64,000 nucleotides of DNA from Nonomuraea pusilla (GTDB lineage: Bacteria; Actinomycetota; Actinomycetes; Streptosporangiales; Streptosporangiaceae), in the NCBI RefSeq assembly GCF_900109355.1, contig NZ_FOBF01000005.1, positions 248,001 to 312,000 of the forward strand, written 5' to 3'. This document shows, piece by piece, positions 26,969 to 36,564 of this stretch. The position numbers were made by a program, and so were the translations under genes. Numbering within the stretch: the stretch's first letter is position 1; each line of letters opens with the position of its first letter. The notes below the pieces were generated by a model. That model was given only the letters and a program-made list of their open reading frames with translations, did not search any database and had not been told where the DNA came from.

Positions 26969-28387
26969 TCAACACCGGCCCGCTCGGACATCCGAGGTCG
27001 GTCGGAACGGCCAGGCGGCGGCCCGTGCCCGCTCGATGGCGGGGATCGCGGCGAACCACCCGTCGTTGACGTCGCTGATGACGTGCTGGTGGCCGGGGAC
27101 GGTCATGGCGCCGGCGGCCTCGGCAGCCGCCGCGGGGTGGGTCAGCACGATCACCCGGTCGTGCTCTCCGACCTGGTCGCGTACGGCCCACGCCACCGAG
27201 TGCGCACCGCCCGGTTCTTGGAAGCGTTCCACCGACTCCAGGACAGAGCCGCCCATTTCCACCCGGCCGGTGACGGGGCCGAACTCGGCCACCTCCACCG
27301 ACGGCGAGCGCAGCGCCAGCGCGGCGGCGAACGCCGCCGCGGCCTCCGCCCTGCTCAGACCTGCGACCTGTACGGCCATCGCCGCGCAGCGGTCGACCAG
27401 GACCAGCGTGCGTCCCTCCAGGACGGGCACCTGCGCGAGTGCGTGGCCGAGGGCCTGCTCCAAGGCTCGTGACCAGCGTGATCCGGGCACGGTGCGGTAC
27501 GCGGCGAGGATCTCCATCGGCAGGGCCCCGCCCCTCGCCACCGCCCCGGGGTCGGCGAGGCCGGCGCAGACCCGGTCGGCGACGTCCGCGCCCAGGCCCG
27601 CGGACTCGAAACCGCGCAGGCAGGCCAGTCGTTGCCGGTAGCTCATCGACGGCAGTACCGCCGCCCACGCCTTGCCGGTCATCTCCGTGCCGAGCCAGGC
27701 CTCCACCTGCCGCCAGCCCATCACGGCCTGGGCGAACAGCTCCGCCGAGTCGGGCCTGTCCAGCATGCGGACCCGCCTGGGTGCAGGCACGGCGAGGAGT
27801 TCGGCACGGGACCGCAGCACGACCAGTGACTCCGGTATGGGGCTGTCGGTCTTGAGCCGCTGGAACGCGTACCGGAAGACATCATTCTGGATCTTGCCGA
27901 CGGGCCTGGGGCGGGTCCGGGCGATCACTTCTGCGAAGCGCATCGCGGCGTCCGGCGTGTCGTGGACGGCCAGCGCGTGCTCGTCGTACAACCGCTCGGC
28001 TGCCTCGCCGGCCGCATGCTTGATCGGTTCGGGGATCGAGCGGCCATACCGGACGAGCAGATGGTCCAGCAGGTCGCCGGGGTCGTCGGCGCGGATGAGC
28101 ACCTCTTCGGCGAGCGGGCGGGTATCACCCGCCGAGCCGATCCCGGCGGTGAGCCGCGCGCGCAGGAACTCCGCGGTCGCGGCCAGCGCCAGCCGGCGCA
28201 GGGGAGCCTGCCTGCGCGCCCAGCCGAGGAACGCGCGCACCCAGATCTCGTCGGTCACCAACGCGGCGGTCAGGGACGCGAGCCGATCGCCCGGATCGGC
28301 CCCCGCCGGAGGGCCGGCGAGAGCGCGGGCGGCCAGTAGGAAGAGTTCCTTCCTGGCGGTGATCATCGCGGACTGTGTCGTGCTCAT
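26969..28387 (-). CDS. TROVE-domain (Ro60-like) protein
   Basis: 472 aa. Residues about 10-310 match the helical-repeat TROVE ring of Ro60/Rsr proteins, which bind Y RNAs and misfolded RNA (ARKELFLLAARALAG, FLGWARRQAPLRRLALAATAEFLRARL, PEPIKHAAGEAAERLYDEHALAVHDT, MSYRQRLACLRGFESAGLG). The C-terminal part is the von Willebrand A-type domain, but its metal site is degenerate: DRCAAM replaces the usual DxSGSM. The usual EGGPGH-type N-terminal lead is shortened. A motif like those in the kdp promoter lies about 105 bp upstream. No Y RNA could be identified. Confidence 0.85.
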   Translation of the reverse strand: MSTTQSAMITARKELFLLAARALAGPPAGADPGDRLASLTAALVTDEIWVRAFLGWARRQAPLRRLALAATAEFLRARLTAGIGSAGDTRPLAEEVLIRADDPGDLLDHLLVRYGRSIPEPIKHAAGEAAERLYDEHALAVHDTPDAAMRFAEVIARTRPRPVGKIQNDVFRYAFQRLKTDSPIPESLVVLRSRAELLAVPAPRRVRMLDRPDSAELFAQAVMGWRQVEAWLGTEMTGKAWAAVLPSMSYRQRLACLRGFESAGLGADVADRVCAGLADPGAVARGGALPMEILAAYRTVPGSRWSRALEQALGHALAQVPVLEGRTLVLVDRCAAMAVQVAGLSRAEAAAAFAAALALRSPSVEVAEFGPVTGRVEMGGSVLESVERFQEPGGAHSVAWAVRDQVGEHDRVIVLTHPAAAAEAAGAMTVPGHQHVISDVNDGWFAAIPAIERARAAAWPFRPTSDVRAGRC

Positions 28388-28491
28388 GTGCGGCGGGTTC
28401 GCACCGTCATTTCCCCGTTCTTGCCGCGGTCGTCGCCCTCACTCTTTCCTTCACCGAATTCCGAGGCAAGGATCTTGACGTCTTCTTGGCG

Positions 28492-28508
28492 CGTAGGAAT
28501 CGCGTCAG
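28492..28508 (+). promoter_or_regulatory. Copy 1 of the kdp-region motif
   Basis: CGTAGGAATCGCGTCAG agrees at 14 of 17 positions with CGTATGAATCCCGTCAA in the kdp promoter. Two CGT half-sites lie 11 bp apart, as in OmpR/PhoB-family tandem sites. It is located between the divergent TROVE and small membrane-protein genes. A partial copy, CGTAGGAAC, is at 28535-28543. Confidence 0.5.
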
Positions 28509-28581
28509 CGGCCGTACGGAAAATGGAGGAATGCCGTAGGAACGGTACTTTCAGCAGATTTGTGCTGCGTTTCATGGAGAA

Positions 28582-29031
28582 GTGCTCCCCCACTGGAAAA
28601 GAAGAGTGTCGACGCGCCGGCGTCGTGTGGAAGTGCTGGTTCCGGTCGGGTTCGTGACAGCGGTCGGGGCCTGCGCCGTGTCCGCGGCGGCCTTCTCCGC
28701 GATGGGGCCGCGTGTCGTCCTGGTGGCGGCGGCCGTCGGCCTGTTCGGGGCGTGGGCGGGCAGCGATGTCGGGGCGGTGCTGACGGGACTGATGGCCTGG
28801 TGCTTCGCGACGGGTTTCCTGGTGCACACTGGAGGCGAGCTGGCGTTCGAGCGCCCCGACCTCGATCGGCTGGGTGTGTTCCTCGTGGTGGCGGTCGCGG
28901 GCTCGGTCTTGGGGCACCTGCGCCGCCTGTGTCGCGCCCGCCGCGGACGCCGCCGCCTGATGCGGGCTCGTGGGGACGTCCGACGGGCTCCCGTCCTCGC
29001 CGGTCGGGTCCATCCCCCTCAGCCACGGTGA
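28582..29031 (+). CDS. Small four-helix membrane protein flanking kdp
   Basis: 149 aa from GTG 28582 (start uncertain; GTG codons at 28606-28630 are alternatives). An Arg-rich start is followed by helices VPVGFVTAVGACAVSAAAF, VVLVAAAVGLFGAWAGSDVGAVLTGLMAWCFATGFLV and LGVFLVVAVAGSVLGHLRRL. The pattern, including the short acidic loop after the second long helix pair, matches the protein encoded right after kdpE (37226-37528), so the two look like paralogues bracketing the kdp genes. The fold resembles a free DUF4118-type module. Divergent from the TROVE gene. Confidence 0.7.
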   Translation: MLPHWKRRVSTRRRRVEVLVPVGFVTAVGACAVSAAAFSAMGPRVVLVAAAVGLFGAWAGSDVGAVLTGLMAWCFATGFLVHTGGELAFERPDLDRLGVFLVVAVAGSVLGHLRRLCRARRGRRRLMRARGDVRRAPVLAGRVHPPQPR

Positions 29032-29066
29032 CCTGACGTCGGTGACCCCCTCGATCCGGGCGAGCA

Positions 29067-29115
29067 CGTATGAAGGCCGTCAATATTTAGGCCGTGGCCG
29101 TATGAATCCCGTCAA
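29067..29115 (+). promoter_or_regulatory. kdp promoter with two direct repeats (putative KdpE sites)
   Basis: CGTATGAAGGCCGTCAA (29067-29083) and CGTATGAATCCCGTCAA (29099-29115) are identical at 15 of 17 positions and lie 32 bp apart (three helical turns). Each contains CGT half-sites 11 bp apart, the layout bound by OmpR-family regulators. A possible -10 hexamer CATACA (29153-29158) lies about 40 bp downstream. KdpE binding is inferred. Confidence 0.6.
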
Positions 29116-29155
29116 GAACGACAAAACTCCCCAATCCCCATCGTTTCCTTGTCAT

Positions 29156-29180
29156 ACAGCCGCCCGGCAAGGGCGGCTGT
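29156..29180 (+). promoter_or_regulatory. Leader hairpin before kdp
   Basis: A perfect 10-bp stem (ACAGCCGCCC with GGGCGGCTGT) and a GGCAA loop, 29 bp before the first small gene of the kdp operon. No T-run follows. It may be a transcript-stabilising or attenuating structure. Confidence 0.45.
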
Positions 29181-29208
29181 GATCTCGTCATCGAACTGAG
29201 GAGTGGGG

Positions 29209-29292
29209 ATGGCAGACGTCATCTTCGTCGCCCTGACGATCGCGGTCTTCGTGGTCTTCGGGCTGGTGGTGAAGGCGGTGGAGCGGCTGTGA
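29209..29292 (+). CDS. 27-residue membrane peptide before kdpF
   Basis: A single hydrophobic helix ([21 protein letters not shown] then KAVERL), with GAGGAG about 8-10 nt before the ATG and its stop overlapping the kdpF start (GTGA). It resembles the small membrane peptides found upstream of kdpF in other actinobacteria. A structural part of the Kdp complex is possible but unproven. Confidence 0.7.
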   Translation: MADVIFVALTIAVFVVFGLVVKAVERL

Positions 29293-29378
29293 GCGCCGTC
29301 AACGCCACCGGTCTCGTGGTCGTCGTGGCTTTGGTGATCTTCATGGTGGTGGCCCTGCTGTTCCCGGAGCGTTTCTGA
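29289..29378 (+). CDS. kdpF: KdpF subunit of the K+-transporting ATPase
   Basis: 29 aa, one membrane helix ([24 protein letters not shown]) with the family's LxPERF end. KdpF stabilises the KdpABC complex in the membrane like a lipid-like subunit. It starts with GTG overlapping the previous stop, and its own stop overlaps the kdpA ATG (TGATG), so translation is tightly coupled. Confidence 0.85.
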   Translation: MSAVNATGLVVVVALVIFMVVALLFPERF

Positions 29379-31039
29379 TGAGCACGACCGCCGCAGGGCT
29401 GATCTTCATCGTCTCCCTGATCGCCGCGCTGGCCCTGCTGCACAAGCCGTTCGGCGACTACATGTACCGCGTGTATTCCGGCGCCCGGCACAACCGCCTC
29501 GAACGCGGCGTCTACCGGCTGCTCGGCGTGCGCGCCGACACCGAGCAGAGCTGGCCCGTCTACGCGCGCAGCCTGCTGGCCTTCTCGGTGATCTCGATCC
29601 TGGTCGTGTACGGCATCCAGCGGCTGCAGGACAAGCTGCCGCTGAGCCTGGGCATGAAGCCGGTCACCGACCACATCGCCTGGAACACGGCGATCAGCTT
29701 CGTCACCAACACCAACTGGCAGGCGTACTCCGGCGAGTCCACGATGGGCCACCTGACCCAGATGGCCGCGCTGGCCGTGCAGAACTTCGTGTCCGCCGCC
29801 GTGGGCATGGCCGTGGCGATCGCCCTGGTACGCGGCTTCGCCCGGCGTAAGTCCGGCACGATCGGCAACTTCTGGGTGGACCTGGTCCGCGGCACGATCC
29901 GCATCCTGCTGCCGATCGCGTTCGTCGGCGCGCTGGTGCTGGTGTCCGGTGGGCTGATCCAGAACTTCTCTGGCGTGCACGAGGTCACCACGCTGACCGG
30001 CGGCGCCCAGTCGATCACCGGCGGGCCGGTCGCCTCGCAGGAGGTCATCAAGGAGCTGGGCACCAACGGCGGCGGCTTCTACAACGTCAACTCCGCCCAC
30101 CCCTTCGAGAACGCGACGAGCTGGACCAACTGGTTCGAGATCTTCCTGATCCTGGTGATCCCGTTCAGCCTGCCGCGCACCTTCGGCAAGATGGTCGGCC
30201 AGGTCCGCCAGGGCTACGCGATCGTCGCCGTGATGGGGGTGATCGCGCTGACCAGCGTGCTGCTCACCAACCTCTTCGAGCTGGGCGGCCACGCGACCGT
30301 GCCGCAGGCCGTCGGCGCGGCGATGGAGGGCAAGGAGGTGCGCTTCGGCGTCGCCAACTCCGCCACCTTCGCCTCCGCCACCACCCTCACCTCGACCGGT
30401 GCGGTGGACTCCTTCCACGACTCCTACACGCCGTTCGGCGGCATGATGACGCTGTTCAACATGATGCTGGGCGAGGTCGCTCCCGGCGGTGTCGGCGCCG
30501 GGCTGTACGGCATGCTGATCCTCGCCGTCATCACCGTCTTCGTGGCCGGGCTGATGGTCGGCCGCACCCCCGAGTACCTGGGCAAGAAGATCGGCGCCCG
30601 CGAGATCAAGCTCGCGTCCCTGTACTTCCTCGTCACCCCGGCTCTGGTGCTGATCGGCACCGCGTCCGCGATGGGCTCGGCGGAGCAGCGGGCCGGCATG
30701 CTCAACAGCGGCCCGCACGGCCTGTCCGAGGTGCTGTACGCCTTCACCAGCGCCTCCAACAACAACGGCTCGGCCTTCGGCGGCCTCACGGTCAACACCC
30801 CCTGGTACGACGTGGCGCTCGGCCTGTGCATGGTCTTCGGCCGGTTCCTGCCGATCATCCTGGTGCTGGCACTGGCCGGGTCGCTGGCGGCGCAGGCGCC
30901 CGTCCCCGAGGGCGCGGGCACCCTGCCCACGCACCGGCCGCAGTTCGTCGGCATGGTCGTCGGCGTGACGATCATCCTGGTCGCCCTCACCTTCCTCCCC
31001 GCCCTCGCGCTCGGCCCCATCGCTGAAGGACTGTCCTGA
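29378..31039 (+). CDS. kdpA: KdpA, potassium-binding channel subunit
   Basis: 553 aa, close to the usual length, with ten to twelve membrane helices. The four selectivity loops of the superfamily of K+ transporters are visible: [11 protein letters not shown] (about 110), [18 protein letters not shown] (about 228), the [13 protein letters not shown] segment (about 365) and [15 protein letters not shown] (about 460). It binds K+ from the periplasmic side and passes it to KdpB for ATP-driven uptake at low external K+. It lies 2 bp before kdpB in the kdpFABCDE operon. Confidence 0.97.
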   Translation: MSTTAAGLIFIVSLIAALALLHKPFGDYMYRVYSGARHNRLERGVYRLLGVRADTEQSWPVYARSLLAFSVISILVVYGIQRLQDKLPLSLGMKPVTDHIAWNTAISFVTNTNWQAYSGESTMGHLTQMAALAVQNFVSAAVGMAVAIALVRGFARRKSGTIGNFWVDLVRGTIRILLPIAFVGALVLVSGGLIQNFSGVHEVTTLTGGAQSITGGPVASQEVIKELGTNGGGFYNVNSAHPFENATSWTNWFEIFLILVIPFSLPRTFGKMVGQVRQGYAIVAVMGVIALTSVLLTNLFELGGHATVPQAVGAAMEGKEVRFGVANSATFASATTLTSTGAVDSFHDSYTPFGGMMTLFNMMLGEVAPGGVGAGLYGMLILAVITVFVAGLMVGRTPEYLGKKIGAREIKLASLYFLVTPALVLIGTASAMGSAEQRAGMLNSGPHGLSEVLYAFTSASNNNGSAFGGLTVNTPWYDVALGLCMVFGRFLPIILVLALAGSLAAQAPVPEGAGTLPTHRPQFVGMVVGVTIILVALTFLPALALGPIAEGLS

Positions 31040-31040
31040 C

Positions 31041-33164
31041 ATGCCAACCCCCGTACTCGAAGCGCCGGACCGGGCTCCCGAGCCCAAGAAGAGCGGCCCG
31101 GTCGGCGGCGGTCTGCTCGACCCCAGGCAGATGCTGAGGTCGCTGCCGGACGCGCTGAAGAAGCTCAACCCGGTCACGCTGTGGCGTAACCCGGTGATGT
31201 TCATCGTCGAGATCGGCGCCGTGTTCACCACCGTCCTCGCGGTGCTCGACCCGTCGTTCTTCGCCTGGGCCATCGTGATCTGGCTGTGGTTGACGGTCGT
31301 GTTCGCCAACCTGGCCGAGGCTGTCGCCGAGGGCCGCGGCAAGGCCCAGGCGGCCACGCTGCGCAAGGCCAAGACCGACACCCAGGCGCGCCGGCTGAAG
31401 AGCAGCACGTCCACCGAATGGGAGGCGGTCGGCGCGCCCGAGCTCCAGCAGGGCGACTACGTGGTCGTCGAGGCAGGTGAGATCATCCCGGGTGACGGCG
31501 ACGTGGTGGAGGGCATCGCGTCGGTGGACGAGTCGGCCATCACCGGCGAGTCCGCGCCGGTGATCCGCGAGTCGGGCGGCGACCGCTCGGCGGTCACCGG
31601 CGGCACGAAGGTGCTGTCCGACAAGATCATCGTCCAGATCACCCAGAAGCCGGGCGAGAGCTTCATCGATCGCATGATCGCCCTGGTGGAGGGCGCGAAC
31701 CGGCAGAAGACGCCCAACGAGATCGCGCTCAACATCCTGCTGGCCGCGCTGACCGTCATCTTCCTGGTGGCCACCGTGACCATGCAGCCCCTCGCCATCT
31801 ACTCGAAGCTCATCAACCCCGGTGTGGCCGACTCGCTCGCGCTCGACGCGAACGGCGTCACCGGCGTGGTGCTGGTGTCGCTGCTGGTCTGCCTCATCCC
31901 GACGACGATCGGCGCACTGCTGTCGGCCATCGGCATCGCGGGCATGGACCGCCTGGTCCAGCGCAACGTCCTCGCGATGTCCGGCCGCGCCGTGGAGGCC
32001 GCGGGCGACGTCTCGACCCTGCTGCTGGACAAGACCGGCACGATCACGCTGGGCAACCGGCAGGCCGGCGAGTTCGTCCCGGTCGCCGGGGTGAGCGAGG
32101 CCGAGCTCGCGGAGGCGGCCCAGCTCTCCAGCCTCGCCGACGAGACCCCCGAGGGCCGCTCGATCGTGGTGTTCGCCAAGCAGCAGTACGGTCTGCGCGA
32201 GCGCCAGCCGGGCGAGCTGGCCCACGCCGAGTGGGTGCCGTTCACCGCCCAGACCCGCATGTCCGGCGTCGACCTGGACGGGCGCGAGGTCCGCAAGGGC
32301 GCCGCGACCGCGGTGATGAAGTGGGTTCGCGACCACGGCGGCCACCCCACCGAGGAGGTCGGCCACCTCGTGGACGGCATCTCCGGCTCCGGCGGCACCC
32401 CGCTGGTCGTCGCCGAGAAGGGCCGGGTGCTCGGCGTCATCCACCTCAAGGACGTGGTCAAACAGGGCATGCGCGAACGGTTCGACGAGATGCGCCGCAT
32501 GGGCATCCGCACCGTCATGATCACCGGCGACAACCCGCTGACCGCCAAGGCCATAGCGGACGAGGCAGGGGTGGACGACTTCCTGGCCGAGGCGACGCCC
32601 GAGGACAAGCTTGCGCTGATCAAGAAGGAGCAGGAGGGCGGCCGGCTGGTCGCGATGACCGGCGACGGCACCAACGACGCGCCCGCCCTGGCCCAGTCCG
32701 ACGTCGGGGTCGCCATGAACACCGGCACCTCCGCCGCGAAGGAGGCCGGCAACATGGTGGACCTCGACTCGAACCCGACCAAGCTCATCGAGATCGTCGA
32801 GATCGGCAAGCAGCTCCTCATCACGCGCGGCGCGCTCACCACGTTCTCCATCGCCAACGACATCGCCAAGTACTTCGCGATCATCCCGGCCATGTTCGCG
32901 GCGGTCTACCCGGGGCTGGACGCGCTCAACGTCATGCGCCTGGCCAGCCCCCAGTCGGCGATCCTGTCCGCGGTCGTCTTCAACGCGCTCGTCATCATCG
33001 CCCTGATCCCCCTGGCCCTGCGCGGGGTCAGGTATCGGCCCTCCAGCGCCTCCAAGTTGCTCTCCCGCAACCTCTACGTCTATGGCCTGGGCGGGATCGT
33101 CGCCCCGTTCGTCGGCATCAAGCTCATCGACCTGCTCATCCAGTTCCTTCCGGGGATGTCATAA
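31041..33164 (+). CDS. kdpB: KdpB, P-type ATPase subunit
   Basis: 707 aa P-type ATPase. Motifs: [13 protein letters not shown] (actuator), the K+-site loop [19 protein letters not shown], phosphorylation site [10 protein letters not shown] (Asp near residue 330), nucleotide-domain [10 protein letters not shown], hinge [15 protein letters not shown] and [12 protein letters not shown]. It hydrolyses ATP to drive K+ import through KdpA. The stop is followed directly by the kdpC ATG. Confidence 0.97.
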   Translation: MPTPVLEAPDRAPEPKKSGPVGGGLLDPRQMLRSLPDALKKLNPVTLWRNPVMFIVEIGAVFTTVLAVLDPSFFAWAIVIWLWLTVVFANLAEAVAEGRGKAQAATLRKAKTDTQARRLKSSTSTEWEAVGAPELQQGDYVVVEAGEIIPGDGDVVEGIASVDESAITGESAPVIRESGGDRSAVTGGTKVLSDKIIVQITQKPGESFIDRMIALVEGANRQKTPNEIALNILLAALTVIFLVATVTMQPLAIYSKLINPGVADSLALDANGVTGVVLVSLLVCLIPTTIGALLSAIGIAGMDRLVQRNVLAMSGRAVEAAGDVSTLLLDKTGTITLGNRQAGEFVPVAGVSEAELAEAAQLSSLADETPEGRSIVVFAKQQYGLRERQPGELAHAEWVPFTAQTRMSGVDLDGREVRKGAATAVMKWVRDHGGHPTEEVGHLVDGISGSGGTPLVVAEKGRVLGVIHLKDVVKQGMRERFDEMRRMGIRTVMITGDNPLTAKAIADEAGVDDFLAEATPEDKLALIKKEQEGGRLVAMTGDGTNDAPALAQSDVGVAMNTGTSAAKEAGNMVDLDSNPTKLIEIVEIGKQLLITRGALTTFSIANDIAKYFAIIPAMFAAVYPGLDALNVMRLASPQSAILSAVVFNALVIIALIPLALRGVRYRPSSASKLLSRNLYVYGLGGIVAPFVGIKLIDLLIQFLPGMS

Positions 33165-34025
33165 ATGGAACGCATGCCTAGCTGGATCCGCCAGCACCTC
33201 GCCGCGGTGAGGGCCGTGGCCGTCCTGACGGTGCTGCTCGGCCTGGTCTACCCGCTGGTCACCACGGGGGTCGCCCAGGCGCTCTTCAACGGCGAGGCCA
33301 ACGGGTCGATCGTCCAGGTCGGCGGCAAGGACGTGGGCAGCGCCGTCATCGGCCAGTCCTTCACCGACGCCGACGGCAAGCCCGTCAGGAGGTACTTCCA
33401 GTCCCGCCCGTCGGCCGCCGGCGACGGCTACGACCCCACCTCGACCAGCGCCAGCAACCTCGGCCCCGAAGACGTCATCGACGTGCTGCCGGTGCCCGGC
33501 GCCAAGGACGCGGAGGGCAACCCGGACGAGGGCAGGCAGTCGCTCCTGACCCAGGTCTGCGCCCGCTCCAAGGCGGTCGGCGAGCTGGAAGGCGTCAGCG
33601 GCGCCCGCCCGTACTGCACCTCGGACGGGGTCGGCGCCGTGCTCAAGGTCTTCCCCGACCGGGCGGTCAGCGTCAACCAGGCGTGCCCCGCCGCCCCCTT
33701 CGTCGCCGCCTACCAGGGGCTGAAGGTGGAGTGCGCCAAGCCTGGCGAGGACTACGCCGCGGGCCGCACTATCCCCGTCAGGGGGAACGCGGGCACGCCC
33801 GCCGTGCCGGCGGACGCCGTCACCGCGAGCGGCTCCGGCCTCGACCCGCACATCTCCGTCGCCTACGCCCGGCTCCAGGCTCCCCGCGTCGCCAAGGAGC
33901 GCGGCCTGCCCCTGGACCGCGTCAAGGCGCTGATCGACGAGCACACCACCGGCCGGACGCTCGGCTTCATGGGCGAGCCCGCGGTCAACGTGCTCGAACT
34001 CAACCTCGCGCTCGACAGGAGGTGA
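33165..34025 (+). CDS. kdpC: KdpC subunit, enlarged
   Basis: 286 aa against about 190 in the E. coli protein. The N-terminal membrane helix (AVLTVLLGLVYPLVTTGVAQALF), RYFQSRPSAAGDGYDPTSTSASNLGP and the C-terminal VTASGSGLDPHIS ... LGFMGEPAVNVLELNLALD are all normal KdpC. Between them (about residues 105-220) lies an extra domain of roughly 100 residues containing four cysteines (QVCARS, RPYCTS, QACPAA, VECAKP), which could form disulfides on the outer face. KdpC stabilises the complex and assists nucleotide binding by KdpB. The extra domain is unusual. Confidence 0.94.
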   Translation: MERMPSWIRQHLAAVRAVAVLTVLLGLVYPLVTTGVAQALFNGEANGSIVQVGGKDVGSAVIGQSFTDADGKPVRRYFQSRPSAAGDGYDPTSTSASNLGPEDVIDVLPVPGAKDAEGNPDEGRQSLLTQVCARSKAVGELEGVSGARPYCTSDGVGAVLKVFPDRAVSVNQACPAAPFVAAYQGLKVECAKPGEDYAAGRTIPVRGNAGTPAVPADAVTASGSGLDPHISVAYARLQAPRVAKERGLPLDRVKALIDEHTTGRTLGFMGEPAVNVLELNLALDRR

Positions 34026-34026
34026 C

Positions 34027-36564
34027 ATGAGAGGGCGGCTGAGGGTCTACCTGGGCGCCGCGCCCGGGGTCGGCAAGACGTACGCGATGCTGGGTGAGGG
34101 CCGCCGGGCCCTCGAACGGGGCCGGGACGTGGTCGTGGGCCTGGTCGAGACCCACGGCCGGGCCCGCACCGCCGCCCTGCTGGAGGGCATGGAGGTCGTC
34201 CCGCGCAGGACCCTCGTCCACCGGGGGGCCACCTTCACCGAGCTGGACGTGGACGCGGTCATCGCGCGCGCGCCGAAGGTGGCGCTGATCGACGAGCTGG
34301 CCCACACCAACGTGCCCGGCTCCAGGAACGTCAAGCGCTGGCAGGACATCGACGAGATCCTGGACGCCGGCATCGACGTCATCTCCACGGTGAACATCCA
34401 GCACCTGGAGTCGGTCAACGACGTCGTCCAGGAGATCACCGGGGTGCCGCAGCGGGAGACCGTGCCGGACGAGGTGGTGCGGCGGGCCGATCAGATCGAG
34501 CTGGTGGACATGTCGCCGGAGGCGCTGCGGCGCCGCATGGCGCACGGCAACGTGTACGCGCCGGAGAAGGTCAGCGCGGCCCTGTCGAACTACTTCCGTG
34601 TCGGCAACCTCACGGCCCTGCGTGAGCTGGCCCTGCTGTGGGTCGCAGGCAGAGTGGACGACCAGCTCGACCGCTATCGCGCCGACCACGGCATCGCCAC
34701 CACCTGGGAGACCCGAGAACGTGTCGTCGTCGCTCTCACCGGCGGCCCTGAGGGTGACACGCTGGTACGGCGGGCGGCCCGCATCGCGGCCCGCAGCAAG
34801 GGCGCCGACCTCCTGGCGGTCCACGTGACCAGCGCCGACGGGCTGGCCGGCGCCGACCCGGCCAACCTGGCCCGCCAGCGCACGCTCGTGGAGAGCATGG
34901 GCGGCACCTACCACCAGGTCGTCGGCGACGACGTCCCGCGGGCTCTGCTCGACTTCGCGCGCGGCGTCAACGCCACCCAGCTCGTCCTCGGCGCCTCCCG
35001 ACGCGGCCGGTTCGCGCAGATCCTCTCGCGCGGGGTCGGGGTGGAGACCACGGCCCGGTCCGGCTCCATCGACGTGCACCTGGTCACCCACGAGGAGGCC
35101 AAGAAGGGCCGGGGGCGGCCGGAGCGCTCCCGTGCCGCTCTGACGCGCAAGCGGCGGCTGACCGGATGGGCGGTGGCGGCGGCCGGGATGCCGATGCTGA
35201 CCGCGGCGCTGGTGCCCTTCCGCGACGTGCTGCGACTGCCCAGCGAGATCCTGCTGTTCCTGTGCCTGGTGGTCGGCGTCGCGCTGATCGGCGGCATGTG
35301 GCCGGCGATCGTCGCGGCCGTGGGCGGCTCGCTCCTGCTCAACTGGTTCTTCACCCCTCCCATCGGCCGGCTGACCATCGCCGACCCGGAGAACCTGCTC
35401 GCGTTGATCGTGTTCGTGCTGGTCGCGGCGGCGGTCAGCACCATCGTGGACGTCGCGGCCCGCCGCACCAGGGAGGCGGCCCGCGCTCGTGCCGACGCGG
35501 AGGTGCTGTCCACGCTGGCCGGGCACGTGCTGCGCGGCGAGGCCGCGCTGCCCTCCCTGCTGGGACGCCTGCGCGAGACGTTCGCCCTGGACTCGGTCAC
35601 CCTGCTCGAACGCCTGCGGGAGCCCACCCCGGACGACCAGTCCGAGCCGGGAGCCTGGCGCATCATCGCCACCACCGGCCAGACCCCGTGCACCAGCCCC
35701 GCCGTGGCCGACACCGACGTGAAGATCGACGACCGCCTCGTGCTCGCCGCCCGCGGCCGGCTGCTGGACGCCAGCGACCGGCGGGTGCTGGAGGCGTTCG
35801 CCGCCGAGGCCGCCGTCGCGCTGCGGCAGGAACGCCTGCAGGCGGAGGCCGAGCAGGCCAAACCGCTGGCCGAGGCCGACAAGATGCGCACCGCCCTGCT
35901 CGCCGCCGTCAGCCACGACCTGCGCACCCCGCTGGCGGCCGCCAAGGCCGCCGTCGAGAGCCTGCGCAGCCAGGACGTCGACTGGTCACCTCAGGACCGC
36001 GACGAACTCCTCGACACCGCCCACGAGTCACTGGCCCGCCTGGAGCGGCTGGTGGAGAACCTGCTCGACATGAGCCGCCTGCAGGCCGGCGTGCTCGGCC
36101 TTTCCCTCCAGCCCGTCGCCCTGGAAGAGGTCGTGCCCCGGGCGATCGACGATCTCGGAGACCTGCGCGATCGCATCGAGGGTGACATCTCGATCGACCT
36201 GCCCGAGATCGTCGCCGACCCGGCGCTGCTGGAGCGCGTGCTGGTCAATCTGATGACCAACGCGGTCCGCCACAGCCCGCCCGGCCGAAAAGTGCTGCTC
36301 ACCGGGAGCCGGCACGACGACGACGTCGAGATCCGGGTCATCGACCGCGGTCCTGGCATCCCGCCCGAGGACCACGAGCGGGTCTTCCTGCCCTTCCAGC
36401 GGCTCGGCGACCGCGACAACGACACCGGCGTCGGCCTCGGCCTCGCGCTCTCGCGCGGGCTCACCGAGGCCATGGGCGGCACCCTCGTACCCGAGGAGAC
36501 ACCAGGGGGAGGCCTCACGATGATCGTCAGCATGCCGGTCCACTCCGGGGCGGTGACAGCATGA
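34027..36564 (+). CDS. kdpD: KdpD sensor histidine kinase
   Basis: 845 aa. The N-terminal KdpD domain has a Walker A (LGAAPGVGKTYAM, about 8-20) and LIDELAHTNVPGS. A universal-stress-protein-like domain follows (about 235-360), then the four DUF4118 membrane helices (about 380-480), a coiled linker, HisKA with phospho-acceptor His near 630 (AVSHDLRTPLAAA) and an ATPase domain (NLMTNAVRHSP, DRGPGIPPED, GVGLGLALSRGL). It senses low K+ or ionic strength and phosphorylates KdpE. It starts 1 bp after kdpC and overlaps kdpE by 4 nt. Confidence 0.96.
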   Translation: MRGRLRVYLGAAPGVGKTYAMLGEGRRALERGRDVVVGLVETHGRARTAALLEGMEVVPRRTLVHRGATFTELDVDAVIARAPKVALIDELAHTNVPGSRNVKRWQDIDEILDAGIDVISTVNIQHLESVNDVVQEITGVPQRETVPDEVVRRADQIELVDMSPEALRRRMAHGNVYAPEKVSAALSNYFRVGNLTALRELALLWVAGRVDDQLDRYRADHGIATTWETRERVVVALTGGPEGDTLVRRAARIAARSKGADLLAVHVTSADGLAGADPANLARQRTLVESMGGTYHQVVGDDVPRALLDFARGVNATQLVLGASRRGRFAQILSRGVGVETTARSGSIDVHLVTHEEAKKGRGRPERSRAALTRKRRLTGWAVAAAGMPMLTAALVPFRDVLRLPSEILLFLCLVVGVALIGGMWPAIVAAVGGSLLLNWFFTPPIGRLTIADPENLLALIVFVLVAAAVSTIVDVAARRTREAARARADAEVLSTLAGHVLRGEAALPSLLGRLRETFALDSVTLLERLREPTPDDQSEPGAWRIIATTGQTPCTSPAVADTDVKIDDRLVLAARGRLLDASDRRVLEAFAAEAAVALRQERLQAEAEQAKPLAEADKMRTALLAAVSHDLRTPLAAAKAAVESLRSQDVDWSPQDRDELLDTAHESLARLERLVENLLDMSRLQAGVLGLSLQPVALEEVVPRAIDDLGDLRDRIEGDISIDLPEIVADPALLERVLVNLMTNAVRHSPPGRKVLLTGSRHDDDVEIRVIDRGPGIPPEDHERVFLPFQRLGDRDNDTGVGLGLALSRGLTEAMGGTLVPEETPGGGLTMIVSMPVHSGAVTA

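Noticed and set aside
28388..28581. A Y RNA gene next to the TROVE protein
   Set aside because: No tRNA-like fold or convincing paired ends could be found by eye. A covariance search would be needed.
29116..29208. A c-di-AMP (ydaO-type) riboswitch in the kdp leader
   Set aside because: The leader is short, with one simple hairpin, and lacks the conserved ydaO core sequences I would expect.
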